13,686 bases of DNA from Deltaproteobacteria bacterium. Lineage in GTDB: Bacteria > Desulfobacterota > Desulfuromonadia > Geobacterales > DSM-12255. Numbering within the stretch: position 1 is the stretch's first letter; each line of letters starts with the position of its first letter. Position numbers and translations under genes: made by a program. The notes below the pieces were generated by a model. The model saw only the letters and a list, made by a program, of their open reading frames with translations, did not search any database and had not been told where the DNA came from. Shown piece after piece: positions 1 through 7,519 of the stretch. The DNA is taken from assembly GCA_017861215.1 (NCBI GenBank), contig JAGFXN010000011.1, positions 1-13,686 of the forward strand. Direction: 5' to 3'.

Positions 1-400
1 TCTGTATACAGAGGCTCACCGGAACATCCGCTTCAGTTTTGTTCCTGATGAAAGCGTACCGGGACTGCTGCTCGACCGGGATCAGATCAAGCGTGTGCTG
101 ATAAACCTGCTGGAAAATGCAGTTGCCGCCGTTGGTGGCGACGGCGAGATCACTGTCAGAAGCGGCTACAATCAGGAATTGAAAATGGTGAGTTTTTCCG
201 TGGCCGATAATGGCCACGGGATTCCGCCGGCAGACAGGCCACGCCTGTTCGAACCGTACTTCTCCACCAAAAAGACAGGGACTGGGCTGGGCCTTTCCAT
301 AGTAAGCACCATTGTCACCGACCATCACGGCTTCATTCGGGTCAAGGAGAATGTGCCGCAGGGAACGAAGTTCATCATTGAGCTGCCTGCCACCAGCTGA
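1..400 (+). CDS. NtrY-like sensor histidine kinase, C-terminal fragment (5' end outside window)
   Basis: This is the ATP-binding (HATPase_c) end of a two-component sensor kinase, which would autophosphorylate a histidine lying upstream of the window. The frame is open from base 2 and gives 132 visible residues. I can see the N box (INLLENAVAAV, visible residues 34-44), the G1 box (DNGHGIP, 69-75), the F box (LFEPYFSTKK, 82-91) and the G2 box (GTGLGL, 93-98), all intact. The stretch around EAHRNIRF and DRDQIKRVLINLLENA resembles NtrY-type kinases, which sense nitrogen or envelope/redox state and pair with NtrX regulators. The sensor and dimerisation domains and any partner regulator are not in view. 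The stop codon lies inside a 7-bp inverted repeat. The kinase domain call is secure; the NtrY subtype is from sequence flavour only. Confidence 0.9.
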   Translation, partial: LYTEAHRNIRFSFVPDESVPGLLLDRDQIKRVLINLLENAVAAVGGDGEITVRSGYNQELKMVSFSVADNGHGIPPADRPRLFEPYFSTKKTGTGLGLSIVSTIVTDHHGFIRVKENVPQGTKFIIELPATS

Positions 401-417
401 TGCGCTGTAACAGCTGG
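393..417 (+). terminator. Weak hairpin at the end of the kinase gene
   Basis: CCAGCTG (393-399) and CAGCTGG (411-417) form a perfect 7-bp stem with an 11-nt loop, overlapping the kinase stop codon. It is followed by ACATCAATTCTTC, which is only moderately T-rich. It is therefore at best a weak intrinsic terminator or an mRNA 3'-end stabiliser. Confidence 0.35.
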
Positions 418-451
418 ACATCAATTCTTCAGCACATACTGTATTTATCTC

Positions 452-480
452 TTGACAACGAACAGGGAAATAATTAGAGT
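452..480 (+). promoter_or_regulatory. Sigma70-type promoter for the riboswitch-htpX transcript
   Basis: A consensus -35 TTGACA (452-457) is followed after exactly 17 bp by TAGAGT (475-480), which matches the -10 consensus at four of six bases. The predicted transcription start, near 486-488, falls immediately before the first strand of the riboswitch P1 helix. That is where a promoter for this aptamer should be. Confidence 0.65.
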
Positions 481-488
481 TTAGACTC

Positions 489-591
489 TAAAGGGGAGTA
501 GTTATCGGTCAGAGAAAAGACCGACCCGGATTCCGTCAACACGGTCGCAAGACCCGGAACCGGGACAGATATCCTGTCAACAAGACCTTTA
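489..591 (+). promoter_or_regulatory. yybP-ykoY manganese riboswitch aptamer
   Basis: The RNA carries both hallmark loops of the yybP-ykoY family: GGGGAGUAG just after the P1 5' strand (493-501) and CAAGACC just before the P1 3' strand (581-587). P1 pairs UAAAGG (489-494) with CCUUUA (586-591). Between them I can draw UCGGUC/GACCGA (505-510/519-524); a longer arm CCCGG-A-UUCCG/CGGAACCGGG (525-535/555-564) capped by GGUC-GCAA-GACC (543-554); and GACAG/CUGUC (564-568/574-578). G564 is claimed by two of these helices, so one pair must open. Family members such as those before E. coli mntP and alx bind Mn2+ and raise expression of Mn exporters. Here the aptamer precedes htpX, with TerC and UPF0016 genes downstream. 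The P1 3' strand is shared with a terminator, as expected for a transcriptional ON switch. Confidence 0.88.
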
Positions 592-626
592 TCCAGGCAA
601 CAATGCCGGGGGTAAAGGTCTTTTTT
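582..626 (+). terminator. Riboswitch-controlled intrinsic terminator
   Basis: AAGACCUUUA (582-591) pairs perfectly with UAAAGGUCUU (613-622), and UCC/GGG can extend the stem. An inner GGC/GCC (596-598/605-607) is possible at the tip. A U run extends to 626. Its 5' strand includes CCUUUA, the P1 3' strand of the aptamer, so aptamer closure and termination exclude each other. Metal binding should therefore favour read-through into htpX. Confidence 0.85.
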
Positions 627-638
627 ATTACCCCCGGC
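605..638 (+). promoter_or_regulatory. Candidate antiterminator hairpin
   Basis: GCCGGGGGUAA (605-615) and UUACCCCCGGC (628-638) form a perfect 11-bp stem whose 12-nt loop contains the terminator's U run. It uses bases 613-615 and isolates 616-622, which are needed for the terminator 3' strand, so the two hairpins are exclusive. It may hold the read-through state open. It could also affect access to the htpX leader, although the ribosome site at 674-679 is outside it. Confidence 0.55.
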
Positions 639-686
639 GATCAACAGCCAGGTTTTTTTCTGGCCACATCGTCGGAGGTAACAGCG

Positions 687-1547
687 ATGAACAGACTCAA
701 GACAACCCTTCTCCTTTCCCTCCTCACCGTCCTCATGGTCGCCATGGGGAGCGCCATCGGCGGCAGGTCCGGCATGGTCTTCGCCTTTATCATGGCGCTT
801 GGCATGAACTTCTTCTCCTACTGGTTTTCCGACAGGATCGTCCTGAAGATGTACGGCGCCAGGGAGATCGGCGAGCACGATCACCCCTCCTTCTACGGCA
901 TGGTCCGTCGTCTGGCACTCCAGGCCGGCCTGCCGATGCCCAGGGTCTACATCATTCCGGATGATTCCCCCAATGCCTTTGCTACCGGCCGCAATCCCGA
1001 TCACGCTGCAGTTGCCGCTACGGCGGGGATCCTGCGCATCCTCTCCCCGGAAGAGCTTGAAGGGGTCATGGCCCATGAACTGGCCCACGTTAAAAATCGC
1101 GATATACTTGTATCGACCATTGCCGCCACCTTCGCCGGTGCCATCTCCATGCTCGGCAACATGCTGCAGTGGGGAGCGATGTTCGGCGCCGGGCGGGGTG
1201 ACGATGACGAGGGCGGTGGCAGCAGCCTGGTCGGGTCGCTGGCCATGGCTATCATTGCCCCCATTGCGGCAATGCTGATCCAGATGGCGGTTTCACGCTC
1301 CCGCGAATACCTGGCAGATGAAGCGGGTGCCGGTATCTGCGGTCGACCGCTGGCCCTGGCAAGCGCCCTGCGCAAACTGCACAACGCCGCACAAGCCATA
1401 CCCATGCATGATGCCAGACCGGCTACGGCCCACATGTTCATTGTCAACCCGCTGACCGGCGGGGCGCTGCGGTCGCTCTTCTCGACCCATCCACCGATGG
1501 AAGAGCGGATCGCGCGACTGGAATCCCTTGCCACCAGAGCACGCTGA
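687..1547 (+). CDS. htpX: Membrane zinc metalloprotease HtpX
   Basis: HtpX is an inner-membrane zinc protease (M48 family) that degrades misfolded membrane proteins alongside FtsH. The 286-residue product has the usual family length. An N-terminal hydrophobic pair (about residues 5-45) precedes the catalytic HELAH motif (H130, E131, H134) in the context VMAHELAHVKNRD. A hydrophobic segment before SREYLADE supplies the third zinc ligand, E207. FSTHPPMEERI near the C-terminus is also typical. The start at 687 is chosen because GGAGGT at 674-679 sits 7 bp upstream. A longer in-frame ATG at 603 lies inside the riboswitch terminator and has no ribosome site. The gene is the first one after the Mn riboswitch, so it should be induced by excess Mn2+. 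That is an unusual target for this riboswitch and suggests repair of membrane proteins damaged or mismetalated by manganese. Confidence 0.95.
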   Translation: MNRLKTTLLLSLLTVLMVAMGSAIGGRSGMVFAFIMALGMNFFSYWFSDRIVLKMYGAREIGEHDHPSFYGMVRRLALQAGLPMPRVYIIPDDSPNAFATGRNPDHAAVAATAGILRILSPEELEGVMAHELAHVKNRDILVSTIAATFAGAISMLGNMLQWGAMFGAGRGDDDEGGGSSLVGSLAMAIIAPIAAMLIQMAVSRSREYLADEAGAGICGRPLALASALRKLHNAAQAIPMHDARPATAHMFIVNPLTGGALRSLFSTHPPMEERIARLESLATRAR

Positions 1548-1848
1548 CAGGCGGGTCGCAATCGCCGGACCGCATGTCCCGGCAGACTGAGCGGGAGCAA
1601 GACATGACACAAAGCACGCATCATCTTTCCACGGAAACAAACCCGCTCAAAAAAGAGAAACAGCACTGAGCCGTTGCCTACTGTCATGTCACTGCGCAGC
1701 AATGATAGTGAAATTTCTGGAAAAGCTGACAAAATCCACATCGAAAAGCATCTCTGGACTCCTGGGAGAGGCCATTGCTCAGTGGAGCGCCACCAGAGAT
1801 ACACTGCGCAGGGATTGATACTGAATTGATTGCAGAGGAGAGTCATAC
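1548..1848 (+). other. htpX-terC intergenic region with possible structured leader
   Basis: I see no gene in these 301 bp. Bases 1750-1800 can fold into a small three-way junction. The closing stem is ATCTCTGG/CCAGAGAT (1750-1757/1793-1800), one arm is CTC/GAG (1759-1761/1766-1768) and the other is GCTC/GAGC (1777-1780/1785-1788). It ends 48 bp before the terC start, so it could be a regulatory leader or a processing site. Further upstream, GAGCGGG (1589-1595) and CCCGCTC (1642-1648) can pair across a long loop. I recognise no known riboswitch motif and no convincing -35/-10 pair. The gap does not by itself separate htpX and terC into different transcripts. Confidence 0.4.
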
Positions 1849-2598
1849 ATGGATTGGTTGACGGACCCGCAGGTCTGGATGGCGTTGGTAACCCTGACCG
1901 CACTGGAAATCGTACTCGGCATTGACAATATTATCTTCATCTCCATCCAGGCCAGCAAACTCCCTGCCCGGCAACAGGAGAAAGCCAGGCTGGTCGGGCT
2001 CGGGCTGGCGATGTTCATCCGCATTGCCCTGCTGTTTTCGCTTACCTGGCTGATGGGACTCACCTTCCCGCTGTTCACGATCATGGGCAACGAGATCTCC
2101 GGCCGCGACCTGATCCTCATCTCCGGCGGACTGTTCCTGCTCTGGAAAAGCACCATGGAGATTCACGAGAAGCTCGAAGGTGAGGAAGAGATCTCAGCCG
2201 CCCGTGTCGGGGCAACCTTCGGGGCGGTTATTGTGCAGATCCTCCTGCTGGACATTGTCTTCTCGCTTGACTCCATCATCACCGCCCTGGGAATGGCCAG
2301 CCAGCTGGCCATAATGGTTACCGCGGTCGTCATTGCCGTCGGCTTCATGATGCTGTTCTCCGGCAAAATCAGTGCCTTCGTCGAAAAGCACCCGACCATC
2401 AAGATGCTGGCGTTAAGCTTCCTGCTGCTGATTGGCGTAGCACTTATCGGTGATGGTTTCGATATGCACATTCCCAAGGGATACATCTATTTCGCCATGG
2501 CCTTCTCGGTGATGGTCGAGATGCTCAATCTGCGACTGAGGCGCGGCACACCGGTCAAGCTCCATCAACCACATCTGGAACATTCCGCCGAAAAATGA
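1849..2598 (+). CDS. TerC-family membrane protein, YgdQ-like (UPF0053)
   Basis: This is a 249-residue multi-pass inner-membrane protein of the TerC superfamily, close in pattern to E. coli YgdQ. It shows the two diagnostic acidic intramembrane motifs: LEIVLGIDNIIF (E20, D26, N27) and LLLDIVFSLDSIITALG (D135, D141). The family-typical EIHEKLEGEEE and VEKHPTIKMLALSFLLL stretches are also present, and about seven hydrophobic segments are visible. TerC relatives export Mn2+ (Alx) or help metalate secreted enzymes (Bacillus TerC proteins); YgdQ itself is less well studied, so the substrate is inferred. GAGGAG at 1835-1840 is well placed for the ATG at 1849. It lies downstream of the Mn riboswitch and htpX and just 43 bp before the Gly-rich gene, and it heads the run of membrane-protein genes. 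Confidence 0.9.
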   Translation: MDWLTDPQVWMALVTLTALEIVLGIDNIIFISIQASKLPARQQEKARLVGLGLAMFIRIALLFSLTWLMGLTFPLFTIMGNEISGRDLILISGGLFLLWKSTMEIHEKLEGEEEISAARVGATFGAVIVQILLLDIVFSLDSIITALGMASQLAIMVTAVVIAVGFMMLFSGKISAFVEKHPTIKMLALSFLLLIGVALIGDGFDMHIPKGYIYFAMAFSVMVEMLNLRLRRGTPVKLHQPHLEHSAEK

Positions 2599-2641
2599 AG
2601 CGAGACAATCAACCCCGGCTCAGCCGGAAGGAGACAGCAAA

Positions 2642-3082
2642 GTGAAAAGACATGGAATCAAGGTATTTGCGGTTATTGCCGCCGTACTGTTTATGAGCAT
2701 TACCGTGCTGGAACTGAATGCCCATGCCAGGGCCGGCGGAGGCCGCTCCTCCGGCAGCCGCAGCTATTCGAGGCCAGCCAGCCCTTCCTCCCAGCAGTAT
2801 CAGTCAAGGCAACAGTATGCACCTGGCCCCAGCCCCATGCAGCAACCGGCTGGCGGCGGATTCATGAGGAACATGGCCGGCGGACTGGCCGGGGGGATGC
2901 TGGGAAGCATGCTGTTCAGCAGCTTTGCCGGAGCCGGTGGCGGTATGGGCAGCGGCACGGGGGGTGGCGGTGGCATCGGCCTGTTTGAAATCATACTGCT
3001 GGCAGGAGGTGGCTACCTTCTTTACCGGTACCTGCTGAAAAGAAAGGCTGCCAGCTCTTCTAACCCATATAAGCGGAGCTGA
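2642..3082 (+). CDS. Small exported Gly-rich protein with C-terminal membrane segment (resembles the N-terminal part of Tim44-like proteins)
   Basis: The gene starts at a GTG with AAGGAG a few bases upstream, and encodes 146 residues. A signal peptide (basic MKRHGIK, hydrophobic 8-23, likely cleavage near AHA at 27-29) is followed by a Ser/Gln/Pro-rich linker starting GGGRSSGSRSYSR. Next come a glycine-rich amphipathic stretch (79-112), one membrane segment (about 113-131) and a basic tail. This order resembles the N-terminal half of bacterial Tim44-like proteins (COG4395), but the C-terminal Tim44 lipid-binding domain is absent. I see no sign that it was lost by frameshift: the stop is clean and the next gene begins 21 bp later. 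It probably acts in the envelope with its neighbour UPF0182. The function is unknown, and the Tim44 resemblance is by eye over low-complexity sequence. Confidence 0.8.
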   Translation: MKRHGIKVFAVIAAVLFMSITVLELNAHARAGGGRSSGSRSYSRPASPSSQQYQSRQQYAPGPSPMQQPAGGGFMRNMAGGLAGGMLGSMLFSSFAGAGGGMGSGTGGGGGIGLFEIILLAGGGYLLYRYLLKRKAASSSNPYKRS

Positions 3083-3103
3083 TGCCGAACCAAGGGGGAC
3101 ACC

Positions 3104-5776
3104 ATGTTTAAAAACAAGTTCATCCTGATTTTGATTCTGGTAACGGTGCTTTCCCCGTTTATTTCGTCTCTGCTCAATTTTTATGCGGATTGGCTCTTTT
3201 TCGTCGAGACCGGCTTCTCAGCGGTCTTTACGACGACACTGTATGCCAAAGTCGGGGTAGGACTGTTTTTCGGGGCAGTTTTGTTTGCCGTTATCATCAT
3301 CAATCTATTCTACGCGAACAGGACACACTTCCCGAATACCGGTATTTTTATCGCGGGGGGCGGCTATCGTTACAAACGTGACGAGGCCATGCGACTGGTA
3401 AAACCGGTAGCAAGTCTTATCAGTCTGGCCCTGGCGCTGCTTGCCGGCAACTGGGGCGCCCTGCAATGGGAAGAAGTGCTGCTCTTCGCCAACCGGGTAA
3501 ACGTCGGCACAGTTGATCCGGTTATCGGCAAGGATATCGGCTTCTACCTGTTCAGCCTGCCGTTCTGGGAAGGGCTCAAGGGCTACGCCGGCTTCGTGCT
3601 GCTGGCAACAGCTGTCGTGACCGGAGCGGTGTACTTTGTGCGTGGCGGCATCATCCTGAACGAGCGGGGGGTGACCATTGAGGCACAGGTTCGCCGCCAT
3701 CTGGCGGTACTGGCAGCGCTCTTTGCCTGTGTGATCGCTGCCGGCTTCTATCTGGACAGCTTCCGGCTGCTGTTTGCCAATAACGGCGCCTTTAACGGCG
3801 CCGGTTACGTGGATGTAAACTCCCGGCTGCTGACCTACAAAATGCTGACCCTGCTGACACCCCTGGCAGGGGTCATGCTGGCGTTCGGCATCTGGAAGAG
3901 CTCCTGGCGCGTGGCGCTGCTGCCGCCGGTGGCAGTGATCGCACTCTATGTGGTCGGTATCCGCGTCTATCCGGGGCTGCTGCAGAAATTCAAGGTTGCG
4001 CCCAACGAACTCGCCCTGGAAACTCCCTATATCGAGAACAACATCAAATTTACCCGCTTCGGCTACGATCTGGACAAGATCGAAACGATACCGTTCGATG
4101 TCGACACCAGGCTCTCCGCTGCGGACATAGCCAATAATGACGCCACCATCAAGAACATCCGCCTCTGGGATCATGCGCCGCTGCTCAAGACTTACAGCCA
4201 GCTGCAGCAGATCAGAACCTACTACAAGTTTTTCGACGTGGACAACGACCGCTACCTGGTGAACGGCAAATATACCCAGGTCATGCTGTCGCCGCGCGAA
4301 CTTTCCTACGCCGATCTGCCCAGCAAAAACTGGATCAACGAGCGCCTGATTTTCACCCACGGCAACGGCATCACCTTCGGTCCGGTCAGCCGGATCAGCA
4401 AGGAGGGGCTGCCCGAGTTTTTCGTCAAGGATATTCCGGCGGTCAGCCTGGCCGACATCAAGGTAACCAGGCCGGAGATTTACTTCGGTGAACTGTCCAA
4501 CGATTATGTGGTTGTCAAGACAAGGGTGCCGGAATTCAGCTATCCGACCGCCACCGGCAATATCAACACAACCTATGCCGGCACAGGCGGGGTGCCGATC
4601 GACTCGCTCCTCAAGAAAACCCTTTTTGCTGCCAGATTCAAAACAGAGAAAATTCTGCTCTCCTCTGATATCACCGCCGAGAGCCGTATCATCTACAACC
4701 GCAACATCAACCAGCGGATCAGGGCGATAGCGCCTTTTCTCCGCTTCGAAGGTGATCCCTACATGGTGGTGGACGAAGGCGGCAGGCTCAAATGGCTGGT
4801 CGATGCCTACACTCATTCGGATCGCCTCCCCTGCTCAAAGCCGCTCAAAGGTGGCATCAATTACATGCGCAATTCCGTCAAGGCGGTTGTCGATGCCTAT
4901 GACGGCTCAGTCAGCTTTTACATCAGTGACCCGAATGATGTTCTGGCAAAAGTCTACAGCCGGATATTTCCGGGACTGTTCAAGCCGCTGTCAGCCATGT
5001 CGGCCGATCTACGCAAACATGTCCGCTACCCGCACCAGTTCCTCCAGCTGCAGGCAGCCATGTTTGCCGCCTACCACATGACCGATCCCAAGGTATTCTA
5101 CAACAAGGAGAACCTCTGGGAGATTCCTGCCCTCGGTGACAAGCCGATGGAGCCCTACTACACGATCATGAAACTGCCCGGGGAAAAGCTGGAGGAATAC
5201 ATCCTGCTGCTGCCATTCACCCCTTCCAAACGTGACAATCTGGCCGCCTGGCTGACGGCACGCTGTGACGGGGAGAATTACGGCAAGATCCGCGCCTACA
5301 CCTTCCCGCGTGACCGGCTGATCTATGGGCCGAAGCAGATCGACGCCCGTATCAATCAGGACTCGTTTATCTCCCAGCAGTTGACCCTCTGGAGCCAGCG
5401 CGGTTCCGAGGTGATCCGCGGCAGCCTGCTGGTAATCCCGATCGAAAAATCGCTGCTGTACGTTCAGCCGCTCTTTCTTGCCGCCGACAAGGCCGGTCTG
5501 CCCGAACTCAAAAGGGTGATCGTCGCCTTTGGTGATGAGGTCGTCATGGAGGAAAATCTGGAGCTGGCCCTGCAACGGCTCTTCGGCGGGAAAAAAGCTG
5601 TCGCTGCCGTTGTTGGTGCGGTCACTGCAGAGGCACAGGCATCACCGGCCGCGCTGGCCAAGGAAGCGATGAGCATCTATGAGAAGGCAACCACTTTGCA
5701 GCGCCAGGGCAACTGGGCCGGTTACGGCGAGGAGCTGCGCAGGCTGGAGCAGGTGCTGAAGCGGATGGCGAAGTAG
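3104..5776 (+). CDS. UPF0182 (COG1615) family large membrane protein
   Basis: The 890-residue product matches the UPF0182 family in size and architecture. Seven hydrophobic segments lie in the first third (about residues 5-27, 45-68, 98-116, 160-178, 199-217, 246-263 and 270-289). A large soluble region of about 600 residues follows, probably outside the cytoplasm. Stretches such as FYADWLFFVETGF, DIGFYLFSLPFWE, WDHAPLLKTYSQLQQIRTYY and RYPHQFLQLQA are characteristic of the family. The ATG at 3104 follows AGGGGGAC. No biochemical role is established for UPF0182. The C-terminal tail after about residue 825 is Ala-rich and then predicted helical, as in other members. It lies 21 bp after the Gly-rich gene and 25 bp before the UPF0016 transporter, so co-transcription with Mn-linked genes is likely. 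That gives a hint, not proof, of a role in metal or envelope homeostasis. Confidence 0.93.
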   Translation: MFKNKFILILILVTVLSPFISSLLNFYADWLFFVETGFSAVFTTTLYAKVGVGLFFGAVLFAVIIINLFYANRTHFPNTGIFIAGGGYRYKRDEAMRLVKPVASLISLALALLAGNWGALQWEEVLLFANRVNVGTVDPVIGKDIGFYLFSLPFWEGLKGYAGFVLLATAVVTGAVYFVRGGIILNERGVTIEAQVRRHLAVLAALFACVIAAGFYLDSFRLLFANNGAFNGAGYVDVNSRLLTYKMLTLLTPLAGVMLAFGIWKSSWRVALLPPVAVIALYVVGIRVYPGLLQKFKVAPNELALETPYIENNIKFTRFGYDLDKIETIPFDVDTRLSAADIANNDATIKNIRLWDHAPLLKTYSQLQQIRTYYKFFDVDNDRYLVNGKYTQVMLSPRELSYADLPSKNWINERLIFTHGNGITFGPVSRISKEGLPEFFVKDIPAVSLADIKVTRPEIYFGELSNDYVVVKTRVPEFSYPTATGNINTTYAGTGGVPIDSLLKKTLFAARFKTEKILLSSDITAESRIIYNRNINQRIRAIAPFLRFEGDPYMVVDEGGRLKWLVDAYTHSDRLPCSKPLKGGINYMRNSVKAVVDAYDGSVSFYISDPNDVLAKVYSRIFPGLFKPLSAMSADLRKHVRYPHQFLQLQAAMFAAYHMTDPKVFYNKENLWEIPALGDKPMEPYYTIMKLPGEKLEEYILLLPFTPSKRDNLAAWLTARCDGENYGKIRAYTFPRDRLIYGPKQIDARINQDSFISQQLTLWSQRGSEVIRGSLLVIPIEKSLLYVQPLFLAADKAGLPELKRVIVAFGDEVVMEENLELALQRLFGGKKAVAAVVGAVTAEAQASPAALAKEAMSIYEKATTLQRQGNWAGYGEELRRLEQVLKRMAK

Positions 5777-5801
5777 CAGCAGAGAGACAGCAGGAGCCAG
5801 G

Positions 5802-6392
5802 ATGGAAAGTACCATTTTTCTCAGCACCTTCGGCTTGATTTTTCTGGCGGAGCTGGGCGATAAGACCCAGCTGACCGCCATGGCCCTGGCGTTGCGCTAT
5901 CCGTGGCAGCGGATTTTTGCCGGTATAGCGGCAGCCTTCGTGGTGCTGAATCTGGCTGCCGTTCTGGTTGGCAAGGTGCTGTTTCTGCTCCTGCCGATCT
6001 TCTGGGTGACGCTGGTGTCGGCCCTGCTCTTTCTCTATTTCGGCTACAGCACCCTGCGGCACGCCTGTGGCAGCGATGATGATGACGACGCGCCGCCACC
6101 CACAGCAGCCACTGCCGCCCGTACCGCCTTCATCATGATCTTCATGGCCGAACTGGGGGACAAGACCCAGCTGGTGACTGCCAGCCAGGCGGCCCGGCAC
6201 TCTGACAGCCTGACGGGAATGGCTACCGTCTTTGCGGCATCCACGCTGGCGCTGTGGCTGGTATCGCTGCTGGGCATCTTTGCCGGCAAGCAGCTGGTCC
6301 GCTTTATCCCGCTCTGCTGGATACACCGCGCTGCCGGCTTCATGTTTCTGGTCTTCGGAGTCATCGCGCTCTGGAAGCTCAAGGGGATGTAA
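5802..6392 (+). CDS. UPF0016/GDT1-TMEM165 family cation transporter, probable Mn2+ exporter
   Basis: The 196-residue protein has two homologous halves of about three membrane segments each. Each half carries the signature E-x-G-D-K-T as ELGDKT (E17-T22 and E117-T122), inside the repeated string AELGDKTQL. A short acidic loop rich in Asp (about residues 88-94) separates the halves. Members include TMEM165/Gdt1 and the bacterial Mn2+ exporter MneA; cation/proton exchange for Mn2+ or Ca2+ is known for the family. The two signatures form the ion path, and both are intact here. AGGAG sits just before the ATG at 5802. The gene follows UPF0182 by 25 bp. Its position downstream of a Mn riboswitch and a TerC gene supports Mn2+ as substrate, although the family alone does not exclude Ca2+. 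Confidence 0.93.
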   Translation: MESTIFLSTFGLIFLAELGDKTQLTAMALALRYPWQRIFAGIAAAFVVLNLAAVLVGKVLFLLLPIFWVTLVSALLFLYFGYSTLRHACGSDDDDDAPPPTAATAARTAFIMIFMAELGDKTQLVTASQAARHSDSLTGMATVFAASTLALWLVSLLGIFAGKQLVRFIPLCWIHRAAGFMFLVFGVIALWKLKGM

Positions 6393-6486
6393 TTTGCCTG
6401 TCTTTGCAAAAGATGCCCGGCCCATGGGGTCGACTGAGCAGCCGCTGCCGGACAGCCGTTTTCAATTTGTTGCAGAAGGTTCAGCC

Positions 6487-7476
6487 ATGCCCAGATACAC
6501 CATCAGCAGCTATCTGCTGGCCGTAGCCGCCGTACTGCTTGTTCTTCGCTTTCATCTCCTGCCGGCGGTGTTCGCCGGCCTGGCAGTGTATGTGCTGACC
6601 TTGAAGCTCGCCCGTCACCTCCCCCCGAACATGAACCGCTTCGCCCACAAGGTCGCCCTCGGGGTTGTGGTTGTGTGCGTTATCACCTGCCTGACGAGCG
6701 CCTCTGCCGCAATCTGGTCTTTCATCGGCAGCAGTCACGGTATTGCGGCCCTGTTGGCAACAATAGTTGATACACTCGGCAGCCTGCGGGGTACGCTGCC
6801 TGAATCGGTTGCCGAGCTGCTGCCAACGACCATTGAAGATCTGCGCCAGCAGCTTGTTGAAATGTTTGGTGATCATGTCCAGAAAATATCAGTAGTCGGC
6901 ATAGAGAGTCTCAAGGTATTTGCCCACATTCTGCTGGGCATGGTTGTGGGCGGCATGGCAGCCGTCCATCACTTCAGGGAACACGATCAGGCGGCGCCAT
7001 TTATCAGTGCGTTACGCTCCAGGCTGCGCACACTTGCCACTGCCTTTGATAAGGTGGTTTTCGCGCAGCTGAAGATATCGGCTCTCAACAGTGCATTGAC
7101 GGCTGTCTACCTGTTGATTGCCTTACCGCTTTTCGGTGTTCACCTGCCGATGGCAACTCTTCTGGTGCTGCTCACCTTTGCCGTGGGCATGCTGCCGGTG
7201 GTGGGCAATCTTGTATCAAATACCGTCATAGTCGTAATCAGCCTCGGTGTGTCGGCAGGGGTCGGCATAGCTTCGCTGCTGTTTCTGGTGTTGATCCACA
7301 AGGCCGAGTATTTCATGAACGCCAGGATTGTCGGCCATGAAGTGCAGGCAACAGCATGGGAGTTGCTGGGCTCCATGCTGCTGCTGGAGGCCGCCTTTGG
7401 CATTCCGGGACTGGTGGCGGCCCCGGTGGTCTATGCCTGGCTCAAGGCAGAATTGAAAGAACAGGCCATGATCTGA
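6487..7476 (+). CDS. AI-2E family (PF01594) permease
   Basis: This is a 329-residue multi-pass membrane protein with the layout of the AI-2 exporter/YdiK family. Hydrophobic pairs at the N-terminus (about 8-28 and 55-80) are followed by a helical hydrophilic stretch (about 95-135) with PESVAELLPTTIEDLRQQL. A C-terminal membrane cluster carries a PLFGVHLPMATLLVLLTF-type region and GMLPVVGNLVSN, and ends in FGIPGLVAAPVVYAWLKAEL, the familiar closing motif. The start at 6487 is preferred because AGAAGGT lies just upstream. An in-frame ATG at 6424 has no good ribosome site, and still earlier starts overlap the UPF0016 gene. Family members export small molecules or exchange Na+/H+; the substrate cannot be told. 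It may belong to the same transcript as UPF0016, 94 bp upstream. Confidence 0.88.
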   Translation: MPRYTISSYLLAVAAVLLVLRFHLLPAVFAGLAVYVLTLKLARHLPPNMNRFAHKVALGVVVVCVITCLTSASAAIWSFIGSSHGIAALLATIVDTLGSLRGTLPESVAELLPTTIEDLRQQLVEMFGDHVQKISVVGIESLKVFAHILLGMVVGGMAAVHHFREHDQAAPFISALRSRLRTLATAFDKVVFAQLKISALNSALTAVYLLIALPLFGVHLPMATLLVLLTFAVGMLPVVGNLVSNTVIVVISLGVSAGVGIASLLFLVLIHKAEYFMNARIVGHEVQATAWELLGSMLLLEAAFGIPGLVAAPVVYAWLKAELKEQAMI

Positions 7477-7519
7477 TGCGTTGCCATTACACGATAATAA
7501 AGCGAATATATTTATTCCT

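Noticed and set aside
603..686. Longer htpX start at ATG 603
   Set aside because: It lies inside the riboswitch terminator, has no ribosome site, and would add 28 residues not expected in HtpX; ATG 687 has GGAGGT well placed.
474..1088. 204-codon minus-strand open frame over the riboswitch
   Set aside because: It covers the riboswitch and htpX on the opposite strand and looks like low-complexity His/Gly/Asp shadow translation.
1001..1903. 300-codon minus-strand open frame across htpX and the gap
   Set aside because: It opposes htpX and the start of terC, and its Arg/Ser/Pro-rich product has no recognisable motif.
3305..4816. 503-codon open frame on the minus strand
   Set aside because: It is the shadow of the UPF0182 gene, with no domain or ribosome site; GC-rich codon use on the + strand explains its length.
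7481..7512. Promoter before the Cys-rich gene (TTGCCA with an AT-rich -10)
   Set aside because: The best -10 at proper spacing matches only about half the consensus, so it is not listed.
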